A DNA stretch of 64,000 bases from Celeribacter sp. PS-C1 (GCF_019429625.1 NZ_JAHXRW010000002.1:248001-312000); one strand, 5' to 3'. Shown: positions 1-10,211, numbered from the stretch's first letter. A program made the numbers and translations. The notes: generated by a model not told the origin, from the letters alone.

Positions 1-307
1 CTACGAGGCGAAATACGCCACGGGCGGCTCGCGCCATGTCTGTCCTGCCGAAATCCCCGAAGAGATCGCCCAAGCCTGTCAGGACTATGCGCTCAAGGCG
101 CATCAGGTGCTGGGCTGTCGCGGTGTGTCGCGGACGGATTTCCGTTGGGATGAGGCGAAAGGGCTCGACGGGCTTGTGCTGTTGGAAACCAACACCCAGC
201 CGGGGATGACGCCGACGTCGCTGTCGCCTGAACAGGCGCAGAAATGCGGCATCACGTTTGGTCAGTTCTGCAAATGGATGGTGGAGGACGCGTCATGCGA
301 CCGATAG
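1..307 (+). CDS. ddl: D-alanine--D-alanine ligase, C-terminal part (cut by window edge)
   Basis: An open frame enters from the left edge (first full codon at position 2) and stops at 305-307, so only about 101 C-terminal residues are visible. The stretch [17 protein letters not shown] matches the ATP-grasp end of Ddl, where the Asn of the NT-PGMT motif binds metal and phosphate. Ddl joins two D-Ala in the cytoplasm for peptidoglycan precursor synthesis. Its stop lies inside the start of ftsQ (13-nt overlap), as expected in an mra/dcw cluster. Identity rests on this short motif plus the ftsQ-ftsA-ftsZ neighbours. Confidence 0.9.
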   Translation, partial: YEAKYATGGSRHVCPAEIPEEIAQACQDYALKAHQVLGCRGVSRTDFRWDEAKGLDGLVLLETNTQPGMTPTSLSPEQAQKCGITFGQFCKWMVEDASCDR

Positions 308-1278
308 ATCCGACCGAATTTGCCAAGGGTCCGACCGCAGGGGGCTCCGCCCGCGTGTCGGAGGCCGTGGCCCGCGCCCTTCGCGCCCGTCGCGGAGATG
401 CCGAGAGCGCGCCGCAGCGTCCGCGGGACCCGGCACCATCTCGCGCGGCCTACCGGATGAACCGCCTTTGGTTGACGCCATCGTTCCGCTTTTTCCTGCG
501 CCGCATCGCGCCGGTCGCCGCCGTGGCGGCCTGCATCGGGTTGTGGTTCGCGCCGCAAGACAACCGAGAGGCCTTTATGGGGCAGGTGATGGCGATCAAA
601 GCCGAGGTGCAAAACCGGCCTGAGTTCATGGTCAAGCTGATGGCCATTGACGGCGCCTCGGGCGAGTTGTCCGAAGACATTCGCGAAGTCATGGCTCAGG
701 ATTTCCCGGTCTCCTCCTTCGATCTCGATTTGCCGGGGTTGTTGGCGCAGGTTGAAAGCCTTGATGCAGTTGAAAGCGCGGGCATTCATGTGCGCGCGGG
801 CGGGATTTTGCAGGTCGATATCGTCGAACGCACGCCCGCAGTGGTTTGGCGCTCCGATCTTGGGCTTGAGATGCTTGATGCCGAGGGGCACCGCGTCGCC
901 GCGCTTGAAAGCCGTCTTGATCGTCCCGACCTGCCGCTGATTGCGGGCGAGGGCGCGGATCGTGCCGTCGAGGAAGCTCTGGCGATCCTCGCAAACGCTG
1001 GCCCTCTGACCCCGCGTCTGCGCGGGCTGGTGCGTGTGGGCGAGCGGCGCTGGAACATCGTTCTGGACCGCGATCAGGAAATCCTCCTGCCTGAAATTAA
1101 ACCGCTGGGCGCGCTGGCGCAGGTGGTGGCGTTGGATCAGGCCAAAGACCTTTTGGGACGTGATGTGGCCACTGTTGACATGCGCCGTCCGACCCGACCG
1201 ACCGTGCGACTGACCGAAGCTGCACAAGACGAATTGAAACGCCTGCGGGGCGTCGAACTTGGAGTGTCTTATCGATGA
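295..1278 (+). CDS. ftsQ: Cell division protein FtsQ
   Basis: Protein of 327 residues. I chose the ATG at 295 rather than the in-frame ATG at 244 because GGAGGA lies at 283-288, giving normal spacing. A cytoplasmic N-terminus rich in Arg and Pro is followed by one membrane segment at about residues 65-87, then a periplasmic POTRA-like region starting near residue 110 and a beta domain. FtsQ is a bitopic divisome scaffold that links early and late division proteins. It overlaps ddl by 13 nt and ftsA by 4 nt (ATGA), implying translational coupling. Family sequence conservation is low, so the call leans on topology and synteny. Confidence 0.93.
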   Translation: MRPIDPTEFAKGPTAGGSARVSEAVARALRARRGDAESAPQRPRDPAPSRAAYRMNRLWLTPSFRFFLRRIAPVAAVAACIGLWFAPQDNREAFMGQVMAIKAEVQNRPEFMVKLMAIDGASGELSEDIREVMAQDFPVSSFDLDLPGLLAQVESLDAVESAGIHVRAGGILQVDIVERTPAVVWRSDLGLEMLDAEGHRVAALESRLDRPDLPLIAGEGADRAVEEALAILANAGPLTPRLRGLVRVGERRWNIVLDRDQEILLPEIKPLGALAQVVALDQAKDLLGRDVATVDMRRPTRPTVRLTEAAQDELKRLRGVELGVSYR

Positions 1279-2606
1279 CCGATTTGTACGAAGCCCAACG
1301 GGCGATGCGGAACATGCGCAAAGCCGCCCTGCAACGCGGTGTGATTGCCATTCTCGACGTGGGCAGCTCGAAGATTGCCTGTCTCGTGCTGCGCTTTGAT
1401 GGCGAGCGTTTCATGGGGGGCGATGGGGTCGGCGCGCTGGCTGGTCAATCGTCTTTCCGCGTCATTGGTGCCGCCACCACCCGTTCGCGGGGTGTGCGTT
1501 TCGGCGAGATCGAAGCCATGGCCGAAACCGAACGTGCCATTCGCACCGCCGTGCAGGCCGCGCAGAAAATGGCCCAGACCCGCGTGGATCACGTCATCGC
1601 CTGTTTCTCTGGTGGTAGCCCGCGCTCTTACGGCATCGCTGGGCAGGTCGAGGTTGAATATGACACCGTGTCGGAACAGGACGTTGCCCGCGTGCTCGCT
1701 TCCTCAGATGTGCCGGACTACGGCAATCATCGCGATGTGCTGCACGCCCAGCCGGTGAACTTCCAGCTCGATCACCGCTCTGGGCTCAAGGACCCGCGCG
1801 GTCAGATCGGTCAGAACCTCGCCGTTGATATGCATATGCTCACCGTCGACACCGCGTCGATCCAGAACCTTCTCTATTGTATCAAGCGCTGTGACCTCGA
1901 AGTCGCGGGGCTGGCCTCTGGGGCTTATGTGTCCGGCATTTCGGCTCTCGTGGAAGATGAACAAGAGCTGGGTGCGGCCTGTATCGACATGGGCGGCGGC
2001 GCGACCGATGTGTCGATCTTCATGAAGAAACACATGATCTATGCCGATAGCGTGCGTATGGGTGGCGATCACGTGACCTCTGACATCGCCATGGGGCTGC
2101 AAATCCCGCTCGCCACCGCCGAGCGGATCAAGACCTTTTACGGCGGCATCGTTGCCACCGGCATGGACGACCGCGAGATGATCGAGGTCGGCAGCGATTG
2201 TGGCGATTGGGAGAAAGACCGTCGCACGGTGTCGCGCGCCGAATTGATCGGCATCATCCGGCCGCGTGTCGAGGAAATTCTCGAAGGCGTGCGCGAGCGC
2301 CTGGATGCCGCAGGGTTTGAACATATGCCCAGCCAGCAGATCGTCCTGACGGGCGGGGCCTCGCAAATTCCGGGGCTCGATAGCCTTGCGCCGAAAATCC
2401 TCGGCCAGAATGTCCGCATCGGACGGCCTTTGCGCGTGCAGGGGCTGCCGCAGGCCGCAACAGGGGCGGCCTTTGCTTCGGCGGTTGGCCTTTGCCTCTT
2501 TGCGGCCAATCCGCAAGACGAGTGGTGGGACTTCGAGATCCCGGCGGAACGCTATCCTGCGCGCTCGCTGAAACGCGCCGTGCGCTGGTTTAAAGACAAT
2601 TGGTAA
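1275..2606 (+). CDS. ftsA: Cell division protein FtsA
   Basis: Protein of 443 residues of the actin/Hsp70 ATPase fold. Visible nucleotide-binding motifs are AILDVGSSKIACLVL near residue 25 and DMGGGATDVSIF near residue 237, with LTGGASQIPGL in the C-terminal half. The last residues (LKRAVRWFKDNW) form an amphipathic helix of the membrane-targeting type. FtsA tethers FtsZ polymers to the inner membrane and recruits later divisome proteins. The start overlaps the ftsQ stop as ATGA. The N-terminus carries about 20 extra residues before the first strand, common in alphaproteobacterial FtsA. Confidence 0.96.
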   Translation: MTDLYEAQRAMRNMRKAALQRGVIAILDVGSSKIACLVLRFDGERFMGGDGVGALAGQSSFRVIGAATTRSRGVRFGEIEAMAETERAIRTAVQAAQKMAQTRVDHVIACFSGGSPRSYGIAGQVEVEYDTVSEQDVARVLASSDVPDYGNHRDVLHAQPVNFQLDHRSGLKDPRGQIGQNLAVDMHMLTVDTASIQNLLYCIKRCDLEVAGLASGAYVSGISALVEDEQELGAACIDMGGGATDVSIFMKKHMIYADSVRMGGDHVTSDIAMGLQIPLATAERIKTFYGGIVATGMDDREMIEVGSDCGDWEKDRRTVSRAELIGIIRPRVEEILEGVRERLDAAGFEHMPSQQIVLTGGASQIPGLDSLAPKILGQNVRIGRPLRVQGLPQAATGAAFASAVGLCLFAANPQDEWWDFEIPAERYPARSLKRAVRWFKDNW

Positions 2607-3020
2607 GCGGTTGCAGCCCCTGCGGGGGCTGTGATAAACACAAGATATAGGCAGAAGGCTCGGCAAACGGGTCGCATATATAAAACAGACATAAGGCACG
2701 AGAGCAGTGCCCCAGACATGCAAAGACGCTGCGCGGCGTTTTACGTCCCCTCAGGTGAGGGTGGCGCGGGTCGCGTCTCTTCGCATGTCATCTTGCTTAA
2801 CCGCTAAATCTGGCGCTATGCGCAAAATCCCGCCGAAAATAGCGGCTTCATACCCTATATTTTGTGGCATTCCCGTGTTTTTGGGATGACGCCGTAGACG
2901 AAACCCCATAATATTTAGGGTGAATAGGTAAAGTTTGCCCCGATTCAGGGGCGGGGACATCGGGCGGTTTGGGCAGAATGTGCAATCGCCCCGGCACGAG
3001 AGAAAGCAGGCGGTACACTC
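2607..3020. other. ftsA-ftsZ intergenic region, likely ftsZ promoter region
   Basis: 414 bases without a convincing gene. A GC hairpin (CAGCCCC/GGGGCTG) follows the ftsA stop but lacks a T run. The right half is AT-rich around 2855-2930. A small hairpin, GCCCC-GATTCA-GGGGC, lies at 2937-2952, and its loop contains GATTC, a GANTC site of the CcrM methyltransferase type. In Caulobacter ftsZ transcription is influenced by GANTC methylation; whether that applies here is only inference. A 60-codon ORF inside (2707-2889) has no recognisable features. Confidence 0.45.
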
Positions 3021-4679
3021 ATGGCTTTGAATCTGACGATGCCCGAGCGGGACGAGTTGAAACCCAAGATCACGGTCTTCGGCGTTGGCGGCGCGGGCGG
3101 CAATGCTGTCAACAACATGATCGAAAAGGCGCTTGAGGGCGTCGAATTCGTCGTGGCGAACACCGACGCACAGGCGCTTCAACACGCCAAGGCACAGGCC
3201 CGTATCCAGATGGGGCTCAAAGTGACCGAGGGTCTCGGCGCAGGCGCGCGTCCCTCCGTGGGCGCAGCCGCCGCCGAGGAAAGCATCGAGGCCATCGTCG
3301 ATCAACTGGCTGGCGCGCATATGTGCTTCATCACCGCTGGTATGGGCGGCGGCACCGGTACGGGGGCCGCGCCGATCATCGCGCAGGCCGCGCGTGAGCT
3401 GGGCGTTTTGACCGTCGGCGTTGTGACCAAACCCTTTCAGTTCGAAGGCGCGAAACGTATGCGTCAGGCGGACGAGGGCGTCGAGCAGCTTCAGAAAATG
3501 GTGGACACGCTCATCGTGATCCCGAACCAGAACCTGTTCCGTCTCGCCAACGAGAAAACCACCTTTACCGAGGCCTTCTCCATGGCCGATGACGTTCTGT
3601 ATCAGGGCGTTAAAGGTATCTCTGACCTGATGGTCCGTCCGGGCCTCATCAACCTCGACTTTGCCGACGTGCGTTCCGTGATGGACGAAATGGGCAAGGC
3701 CATGATGGGCACCGGCGAAGCAACCGGCGAAGACCGCGCCGTGCAGGCCGCTGAGAAAGCCATTGCCAACCCGCTTCTGGATGAGATCTCTCTGAAAGGT
3801 GCGAAAGGCGTTCTGATCAACATCACCGGCGGGCACGACCTGACGCTGTTCGAACTGGACGAAGCTGCCAACCGCATTCGCGAAGAAGTCGACCCGGAAG
3901 CCAACATCATCGTCGGTTCCACGTTGGACAACGACATGGACGGCGCAATGCGTGTCTCCGTCGTCGCCACCGGCATCGACGCCACCGTGGTCGCCGAAGT
4001 GCCGGTGCCGCGTCGCCGTCTAGCAGAGCCGCTGCAAGAGCCGACTGTTGTCGAGGAAAAGCTTGAGCAAGCTGCCCCTGCTGCTGTGGCTGCTGCTGCC
4101 GCTGTCGAAGCTGCGGCGATCGAAGAGCCGGCCCAACCGACCCTTGACGTGTTCGATCCGCAGGCCACTCAGGCTCGCGCTTCTGCACCGGAAGACACCT
4201 TCCGCGCGCTGGATGACGATCTGCCGCCGCCGGCCTATCAGCCGCGTCCGCAGCCAGCACAGCAACCGGCCATGCATGAACCGCAGGCTGACGCCTTTGT
4301 CGCGCCGCGCGCACCCGCTCCGGGCACGCCGTCGCCGGAAGCCATGGCTCGTCTTCAGGCCGCTGTCTCCAAACAGCCGCGTGCTGACGTGCGTCACGAG
4401 CAACAGCAACCGCGCTACGCACAACCGGCGGCCCAGCCCGCCGCGGAAGCCAAACCGGCGCGTTTCGGCATCAATTCTCTGATCGGTCGTATGACCGGAC
4501 ATGGCGCAGAAGAAGAAGCCCGTCCGGCGGCGCCCGCCCCGCAACCGCAGCAGGCCCGTTTCGGTGCCCAGCCGCAGGTGCGTCCGCAGGTGCATCAGGC
4601 TTATGACGAAGATCAGGATCCGAACCCGGAGAACGATAAGATCGAAATTCCGGCCTTCCTGCGCCGTCAGGCAAACTGA
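3021..4679 (+). CDS. ftsZ: Cell division protein FtsZ
   Basis: Protein of 552 residues, long for FtsZ (about 380-400 in E. coli). The tubulin/FtsZ GTPase core shows [14 protein letters not shown] near residue 21 and the signature [10 protein letters not shown] near residue 108. From about residue 325 to 535 there is a Pro/Ala/Gln-rich, probably disordered linker. The extreme C-terminus, [11 protein letters not shown], is the conserved peptide that binds FtsA and other partners. FtsZ polymerises into the cytokinetic ring at mid-cell. Long linkers are usual in alphaproteobacteria. It is separated from ftsA by 414 bases and so probably also has its own promoter. Confidence 0.97.
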   Translation: MALNLTMPERDELKPKITVFGVGGAGGNAVNNMIEKALEGVEFVVANTDAQALQHAKAQARIQMGLKVTEGLGAGARPSVGAAAAEESIEAIVDQLAGAHMCFITAGMGGGTGTGAAPIIAQAARELGVLTVGVVTKPFQFEGAKRMRQADEGVEQLQKMVDTLIVIPNQNLFRLANEKTTFTEAFSMADDVLYQGVKGISDLMVRPGLINLDFADVRSVMDEMGKAMMGTGEATGEDRAVQAAEKAIANPLLDEISLKGAKGVLINITGGHDLTLFELDEAANRIREEVDPEANIIVGSTLDNDMDGAMRVSVVATGIDATVVAEVPVPRRRLAEPLQEPTVVEEKLEQAAPAAVAAAAAVEAAAIEEPAQPTLDVFDPQATQARASAPEDTFRALDDDLPPPAYQPRPQPAQQPAMHEPQADAFVAPRAPAPGTPSPEAMARLQAAVSKQPRADVRHEQQQPRYAQPAAQPAAEAKPARFGINSLIGRMTGHGAEEEARPAAPAPQPQQARFGAQPQVRPQVHQAYDEDQDPNPENDKIEIPAFLRRQAN

Positions 4680-4712
4680 CATAAACCCGTGAACGAGGGC
4701 TTTTGACCCTAA

Positions 4713-4727
4713 GTGACCCTAGGTCAC
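4713..4727. repeat. Small dyad with repeated TGACCCTA units
   Basis: GTGAC-CCTAG-GTCAC is a 5-bp-arm palindrome just after ftsZ. The unit GACCCTA occurs three times between about 4705 and 4750. No function is recognised; it may be a protein-binding site or chance. Confidence 0.3.
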
Positions 4728-4751
4728 AATCACGGAAATCACAGACCCTAA

Positions 4752-4780
4752 AAGGCCGCCCTTGGGCGGTCTTTTCTTTT
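4752..4780 (+). terminator. Rho-independent terminator after ftsZ
   Basis: GGCCGCCC-TT-GGGCGGTC hairpin followed by CTTTTCTTTT. It lies 73 bases after the ftsZ stop and before lpxC, so the two genes are probably separate transcription units. Confidence 0.8.
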
Positions 4781-4947
4781 AGGAAACAGTGCCTTGCCGC
4801 GATGCGGCAAAATACTGCGCGGTTTTTTGCTTTCCTCATGAGAGAGATGTTTCAATCCGTTACAAAGATTGAGTTGAGGTCGGGCAGGCTGACTGGTTAT
4901 GTCTCTGTAAACCAAGCCCGAATTGTCTTCGGTGCTATGAGAAAAGA

Positions 4948-5901
4948 ATGAGGCACAACGTGCAGAGCACAGTCGCAAAAGAAATTCGGTTTGACGGGGT
5001 GGGGCTCCACTCTGGTGCGCCTGTTTGCCTTGAACTGTCGCCTGCGCCGTCTGGTCATGGCATTGTTTTCGTCCGCTCCGACATCGCGGGTGACAAGACA
5101 GAGACGCGTGCCGCACGTATTCCCGCCCGTTGGGACGCCGTCGTGCCGTCTCAACTTTGCACCCTCATCCGCAACGAAGACGGGGTCGAACTTTCGACCA
5201 TCGAACACATCATGGCTGCACTTGCGGGCTGTGGCGTGACCAACGTCATCGTCTCCGTCGACGGGCCAGAAGTACCGATCCTTGATGGCTCTGCCGCGCC
5301 TTTTGTTGATGGCATCCTCGCCGCGGGTCTGGTGCGTCAGGACGGTCCAGCACGCGCTCTGAAAATTCTGAAACCTGTTCAGGTTGAAACCGAAACGGCA
5401 ATCGCCCGTCTTGAGCCGTCCGACACGATGGAGATCGAATTTCACATCGACTTCGCGGATCGCGCGATTGGTGTGCAGGACAAGCATCTGGTCATGGCCA
5501 ATGGGGCCTTTGTGCGCGAACTTTCGAACTGTCGGACGTTTTGCCGTCAGGCCGAGGTCGATATGATGCAGGCCAATGGTTTGGCTCTGGGTGGTGTGGC
5601 CGGTGAGAATGCCGTCGTCTTCGATGATGACAAGGTGAATGGTGGCCCCTCCGGTCTGCGTCATGCGGACGAGCCGGTGCGTCACAAGATGCTTGATGCG
5701 CTCGGGGATCTTTATCTGGCCGGTGCGCCGATTCTGGGTCGCTACGTCGGTGAGAAATCCGGCCATGCGGTAACCAATGCTCTGTTGCGCAAACTTTTCG
5801 CCACGCCGGGCGCTTGGGCCTTTGTCACGGTGGATGCGAAAACCGCAAGCCGTTTGCCGGGCGCCGGTGTCAGCCGGGCCGATCTGGCCTTTTGCGCCTG
5901 A
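4948..5901 (+). CDS. lpxC: UDP-3-O-acyl-N-acetylglucosamine deacetylase LpxC
   Basis: 317 residues from the ATG at 4948. The GTG at 4960 would give a protein starting MQSTVAKEIRF, which resembles the usual LpxC N-terminus better, so the start is uncertain by four codons. The enzyme is a zinc hydrolase that performs the committed step of lipid A synthesis in the cytoplasm. Zinc-site motifs are present: STIEHIMAAL near residue 85, RHKMLDALGDLYLAG near 244 with the His and Asp ligands, and SGHAVTNALL near 270 with the catalytic His. The family motif GVGLHSG is at the N-terminus. Position after ftsZ is typical of alphaproteobacteria. Confidence 0.96.
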   Translation: MRHNVQSTVAKEIRFDGVGLHSGAPVCLELSPAPSGHGIVFVRSDIAGDKTETRAARIPARWDAVVPSQLCTLIRNEDGVELSTIEHIMAALAGCGVTNVIVSVDGPEVPILDGSAAPFVDGILAAGLVRQDGPARALKILKPVQVETETAIARLEPSDTMEIEFHIDFADRAIGVQDKHLVMANGAFVRELSNCRTFCRQAEVDMMQANGLALGGVAGENAVVFDDDKVNGGPSGLRHADEPVRHKMLDALGDLYLAGAPILGRYVGEKSGHAVTNALLRKLFATPGAWAFVTVDAKTASRLPGAGVSRADLAFCA

Positions 5902-6073
5902 TTTCCGGCGTTCAAGAGCGGCGATATAACTCCACTTTCCTTCGGAATTCCGGGCGTGACGATCACGTGACGACTTTTCCCGTCTAAAGGCGTTTTGCCT
6001 CGGATTTTTCTGTGCTAGGAGTGTGGGCACGCCCCAGTAAGAGGCGTGTGGAACGGTGAGGGTAGGGCCTTTC

Positions 6074-6910
6074 ATGACGGCACGAAAAACAGGTCATTTT
6101 GCAATAGTGCTCGGATTTTCCATGGCTTTTTTGACAGCTTGTGGAGACAACGCTCCGACGCGCGATTTGGAAGGCTACCCAGCCGAAGAGATTTATGCGC
6201 GTGCGGAATATGAGATCACGCAAAAGGATTACGGTGACGCCGCGCAATATTTCGGCGAGGTCGAGCGCCTCTACCCCTATTCCGACTGGGCCAAACGCGC
6301 GCTGATCATGCAGGCCTTCTCCTATCACCGCGATAAGGATTACGAGAGCGCCCGCGTCTCCGCGCAGCGCTTCCTCGATTTCTACCCAGCTGACGAAGAT
6401 GCCGCCTATGCGCAGTATCTTCTTGCGCTGTCCTATTACGACCAGATCGATGATGTGGGCCGCGATCAGGGCCTGACATTCCAGGCGTTGCAGGCGCTTC
6501 GCGCTGTGATCGAGCGCTATCCCGACACCCAATACGCGCGCTCGGCGATTCTGAAATTTGATCTCGCCTTCGATCACCTTGCTGGCAAGGAGATGGAGAT
6601 CGGGCGCTATTACCTGAAGCGCAAGCATTACGCGGCCGCCTCCAACCGCTTCCGCGTCGTGGTGGAGCAATTCCAGACCACGCAGCACACGCCAGAGGCT
6701 CTGCATCGTCTGGTGGAAAGCTATCTGGCACTGGGGCTTGTGGAAGAGGCACAGACCGCTGGTGCGATCCTCGGTCACAACTACCAGTCGACCGAATGGT
6801 ATCAGGACAGCTACAAATTGCTGACGGGGCAGGGGCTTGAGCCGAAAGCCTTTGAAAACAACTGGCTTGGCGCGATCTATCGTCAGATGATCCGCGGCGA
6901 ATGGCTCTGA
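6074..6910 (+). CDS. bamD: Outer membrane assembly lipoprotein BamD
   Basis: 278 residues from ATG 6074; an in-frame GTG at 6056 is an alternative, with a purine-rich GAGGGTAGGG just downstream of it that fits the ATG as ribosome site. The N-terminus is a lipoprotein signal ending in the lipobox LTAC, so the mature protein starts at that Cys and is anchored to the outer membrane. The rest is helical TPR-like sequence (EEIYARAEYEITQKDYGDAA, ERYPDTQYA, HYAAASNRF) as in BamD/YfiO. BamD works with BamA to insert beta-barrel proteins. It is followed by recN after 13 bases, a common alphaproteobacterial pairing. Confidence 0.93.
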   Translation: MTARKTGHFAIVLGFSMAFLTACGDNAPTRDLEGYPAEEIYARAEYEITQKDYGDAAQYFGEVERLYPYSDWAKRALIMQAFSYHRDKDYESARVSAQRFLDFYPADEDAAYAQYLLALSYYDQIDDVGRDQGLTFQALQALRAVIERYPDTQYARSAILKFDLAFDHLAGKEMEIGRYYLKRKHYAAASNRFRVVVEQFQTTQHTPEALHRLVESYLALGLVEEAQTAGAILGHNYQSTEWYQDSYKLLTGQGLEPKAFENNWLGAIYRQMIRGEWL

Positions 6911-6923
6911 GGCTCACACCAAA

Positions 6924-8576
6924 ATGCTAAGAAGTCTCGACATCCGGGACATGTTGATCATCGACCGGCTGGAGCTTGATTTCCAGCCGGGTCTCAACGT
7001 TTTGACCGGTGAGACAGGAGCAGGCAAATCCATCCTTCTAGACAGTCTTGGCTTTGTTCTGGGCTGGCGCGGGCGGGCCGATCTGGTGCGCGCGGGCGCG
7101 GCGCAGGGCGAGGTGACGGCCGTCTTTGACCTACCCAAAGGTCACGATGCCGAAGAGGTGCTGACCGAGCTGGGCATGGACACTGACGATGGCGAATTGA
7201 TCCTGCGGCGGGTGAATACGGCCGACGGGCGCAAGACCGCCTGGGTCAACGACCGGCGCGTGTCGGGTGAAGTGCTGCGGCGTCTGTCGGAGGTTCTGGT
7301 TGAGCTGCATGGCCAGCATGACGACCGCGGCCTGTTGAACCCGCGCGGGCATCGCGTGCTGCTCGACACTTTCGGCGGTGTGGATTCGCTGTTGGCTGCG
7401 ACCCGGAGTGCGTGGAAAACGCTGGCATCTGCGCGTAAGGCGCTGGCAGCGGCAGAGGCTGAACAGGCGGCGTTGAAAGAGGAAGAGGACTTCCTGCGCC
7501 ACGCCGTGGGCGAGTTCGACGTGCTGGCGCCAGAGCCGGGCGAAGAGGCCAAATTGGACGCCGAGCGGCGCCTCATGCAATCGGCGGAAAAGATCGCCGC
7601 AGATGTCGCGAAGGCGCATCAGGCAATCTCCTACGATGGCGGGGAGGGGATGCTCTCGGATGCTCTCAAATGGCTCGAAGGGGCGGCGGAAAAGGCCGAT
7701 GGGCGGCTTGATAGCGCCATCGAGGCGCTTGGCCGGGCGCTCAATGAACTGGCAGAGGCACAATCCGATGTCGAAGAGTGCATCGAGTCCTTGCGCTTCA
7801 ATCCGCATGAGCTTGAGACCCTCGAAGAACGCCTTTTCGCGATCCGGGGTTTGGCACGCAAACACAATGTTCTGGCTGATGACCTTCCGGCTTTGGGCGA
7901 GGAATTCCGCAGCAAGCTTTCCGCCCTCGACAGCGGTGCGGGCGATCTGGCGGCGCTGGCCAAGTCGGTGACACAGGCGGAGGCCGCCTATGACGCCGCA
8001 GCTTCGGCTCTGACAGAGGCGCGCCATAAAGCGGCGTCAGAACTCGACACGCTCATGGCACGAGAATTGGCGCCCCTGAAAATGGAACGCGCGGTGTTTG
8101 CGACCGAGATCACCCACGGTGAGGCGGGGGCTGAGGGCCGTGACGAGGTGTCCTTCACTGTTGCCACCAACCCGGGCGCTCCGGCGGGGCCTTTGGGCAA
8201 GATCGCCTCCGGCGGCGAGCTGTCGCGGTTTCTCCTCGCGCTCAAGGTCTGTCTGACCCGCGACCAGACCGGCGTGACGATGATTTTCGACGAGATCGAC
8301 CGCGGTGTCGGCGGCGCCACCGCGGATGCAGTGGGGCGACGGCTGAAGGCACTCTCTGACGAAGGACAGGTGCTTGTTGTGACCCATAGCCCTCAGGTGG
8401 CGGCGCTTGGCGGCCATCATTGGCGCGTGTCTAAACGGGTCGAGGACGGTGTGACGCTCTCTGAGGTGACGCCGCTGGACGCAGGCGCGCGAGTCGATGA
8501 GCTGGCGCGGATGCTGTCCGGTGATACCATCTCTGACGCGGCGCGAGAGGCGGCAAGGTCGCTTTTGGCGGGCTAA
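6924..8576 (+). CDS. recN: DNA repair protein RecN
   Basis: 550 residues, normal family length. SMC-like ATPase: Walker A GETGAGKSILLDS near residue 26, long coiled-coil arms between about 160 and 360, ABC signature ASGGELSRFLLALK near 427 and Walker B VTMIFDEIDRGVGG near 450. RecN acts in recombinational repair of double-strand breaks. It starts 13 bases after bamD and is probably co-transcribed with it. No LexA-type operator was recognised in the short gap. Confidence 0.96.
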   Translation: MLRSLDIRDMLIIDRLELDFQPGLNVLTGETGAGKSILLDSLGFVLGWRGRADLVRAGAAQGEVTAVFDLPKGHDAEEVLTELGMDTDDGELILRRVNTADGRKTAWVNDRRVSGEVLRRLSEVLVELHGQHDDRGLLNPRGHRVLLDTFGGVDSLLAATRSAWKTLASARKALAAAEAEQAALKEEEDFLRHAVGEFDVLAPEPGEEAKLDAERRLMQSAEKIAADVAKAHQAISYDGGEGMLSDALKWLEGAAEKADGRLDSAIEALGRALNELAEAQSDVEECIESLRFNPHELETLEERLFAIRGLARKHNVLADDLPALGEEFRSKLSALDSGAGDLAALAKSVTQAEAAYDAAASALTEARHKAASELDTLMARELAPLKMERAVFATEITHGEAGAEGRDEVSFTVATNPGAPAGPLGKIASGGELSRFLLALKVCLTRDQTGVTMIFDEIDRGVGGATADAVGRRLKALSDEGQVLVVTHSPQVAALGGHHWRVSKRVEDGVTLSEVTPLDAGARVDELARMLSGDTISDAAREAARSLLAG

Positions 8577-8651
8577 ATCAGCGACTTAAGTGCTTTAATC
8601 AATCTGTAGCAGATCTCTTTTATACTCTGCCCGTGAAGGGTAGCGAGTTTT

Positions 8652-8684
8652 GGGCGCGGAGTGCTCCGCGCCCGTTTGCTTTTT
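8652..8684 (+). terminator. Rho-independent terminator after recN
   Basis: Perfect 10-bp stem GGGCGCGGAG / CTCCGCGCCC with a 2-base loop, followed by GTTTGCTTTTT. It separates recN from the convergent FAD-linked oxidase gene. Confidence 0.85.
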
Positions 8685-10047
8685 AGGGCACCATCTTGCC
8701 GGGGTTCAGGATGTTGGTCGGGTCCATGGCGGCTTTAAGCTGCCCCATGATTCCCCAAGCCGCGCCGTGTTCCTCGGGCATCAGGCCCTTTTTTCCTATG
8801 CCGATGCCGTGCTCGCCGGTGATGGTCCCGCCCAGTTTCAGCGCGCGTTCGGCCATTAGATGCGCCAGACGTTTGCCCTCTTTGATCTCCGCCTCGTCGT
8901 TGGGGTTGACCAGCAGGATCGCGTGGAAATTGCCGTCGCCGACATGGCCCAAAATGGGCCCCTGAAGCGGTGAGGCGGCGATGTCGGCACGGGTCTGTTC
9001 GACCGCTTCGGCCAGTTTCGAGATTGGCACACAGATGTCGGTGACCACGGCCTTTGCGCCTTTGCGAAGCGCCAGACAGGCCCAATAGGCGTGATGGCGC
9101 ATGGTCCAGAGCGCTGTGCGATCTTCGGGTTTGGCGGCCCATTCGAAATCCGATCCGCCGAAATCATGAACGATCTCGCCAAAGGTTTCGACCTGTTCGG
9201 CAACTGTCGCGTCAGAGCCGTGGAATTCTACGAAAAGATGCGGTTTCAACGGGAAATCCGCGCCGGAGTATTTGTTCACAGCATCGACACTTTCGGCATC
9301 GAGAAACTCGATCCGAGCCATCGGCAGGCCCATTTGGATCGTCGCGATCACGGCCTCGACGGCGGGTGTGATCTCGTCAAAGGCGCAGACGGCGGCGGAG
9401 ATCGCCTCCGGTTGACCATGGAGCCGCACGGTCATTTCGGTGATCAACCCAAGCGTGCCCTCGGAACCCACGAAAAGTGAGGTCAGGTCATAGCCTGCCG
9501 AGGATTTCCGCGCGCGGCTTCCGGTGTGAATGATGGTCCCGTCGGCCAGAACGACTTCAAGCCCGATGACATTCTCTTTCATCGTGCCGTATCGCACGGC
9601 GGTCGTGCCCGATGCCCGCGTCATCGCCATGCCACCGAGAGAGGCATTGGCGCCGGGATCGACCGGGAACATCAACCCGGTGCTCCGCAACTCGACATTC
9701 AGCGCCTCGCGTGTGATGCCGGGCTGAACCACGGCGTCCATATCGGCGTCATTGACCCGCAGCACGCGGTTCATGCGGCTGAAATCAACCACCAGACCGC
9801 CGGAAATCGCCAGCGTCTGGCCCTCCAAAGAGGTGCCAGCGCCGAAGGCGGTGACGGGCACACCATGGGCGTGGCAGATTTTCATGATCTCGGAGACTTC
9901 AGTGGTGGTTTCCGGATAGGCCACAGCATCGGGCGGTGTCAGCGGGAACCAGGTCTCAGACAGGCCGTGCTGGTCGAGTTCGGACTTGGATCGTGTGAGC
10001 CGACCCTCTAGAACATTGGAAAGCGCGGCATAGGCTGTGTCAATCAT
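8683..10047 (-). CDS. FAD-linked oxidase, D-lactate dehydrogenase (cytochrome)/GlcD type
   Basis: 454 residues. The N-terminal half is a PCMH-type FAD domain: VTAFGAGTSLEGQ, PVDPGANASLGGMAMTRASGT and GSEGTLGLITEMTVRL. The C-terminal half has the HVGDGNFH and GTITGEHGIGIGKKG motifs of the FAD-oxidase C-terminal family with its metal-binding His residues. The closest relatives by eye are cytochrome-linked D-lactate dehydrogenases, which oxidise D-lactate and pass electrons to cytochrome c or quinone; glycolate or 2-hydroxyglutarate cannot be excluded. It is a single gene, divergent from the ClC gene. Confidence 0.85.
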   Translation of the reverse strand: MIDTAYAALSNVLEGRLTRSKSELDQHGLSETWFPLTPPDAVAYPETTTEVSEIMKICHAHGVPVTAFGAGTSLEGQTLAISGGLVVDFSRMNRVLRVNDADMDAVVQPGITREALNVELRSTGLMFPVDPGANASLGGMAMTRASGTTAVRYGTMKENVIGLEVVLADGTIIHTGSRARKSSAGYDLTSLFVGSEGTLGLITEMTVRLHGQPEAISAAVCAFDEITPAVEAVIATIQMGLPMARIEFLDAESVDAVNKYSGADFPLKPHLFVEFHGSDATVAEQVETFGEIVHDFGGSDFEWAAKPEDRTALWTMRHHAYWACLALRKGAKAVVTDICVPISKLAEAVEQTRADIAASPLQGPILGHVGDGNFHAILLVNPNDEAEIKEGKRLAHLMAERALKLGGTITGEHGIGIGKKGLMPEEHGAAWGIMGQLKAAMDPTNILNPGKMVP

Positions 10048-10211
10048 GGGGACTCACTTGTCTGTTTAGGCCCGGCGACCATAAAGGAGGCGGGCAGGCA
10101 GGGAAAGCGGATGCGCATGGGGATTTGCTCTGTGCGACTGTCTCTGCGACGAACGCCACAGAGGCGCCAGAGAGACGCGACAGACGAGAGAGACGAGGGG
10201 GCAGCGGGCAG

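Noticed and set aside
262-1227. 321-codon minus-strand ORF opposite ftsQ
   Set aside because: Low-complexity His/Arg-rich composition typical of an antisense shadow; ftsQ is clearly real in the other strand.
2707-2889. 60-codon ORF between ftsA and ftsZ
   Set aside because: No RBS or recognisable domain; region better explained as promoter DNA.
3602-4682. Long minus-strand ORFs opposite ftsZ
   Set aside because: Arg/Ser/Ala-rich shadows of the GC-rich, Pro/Ala/Gln linker of ftsZ; no start signals or family features.
10048-10211. Fluoride riboswitch upstream of the ClC gene
   Set aside because: No crcB-motif consensus; the gap holds GAGAGACG direct repeats only, probably low-complexity DNA.
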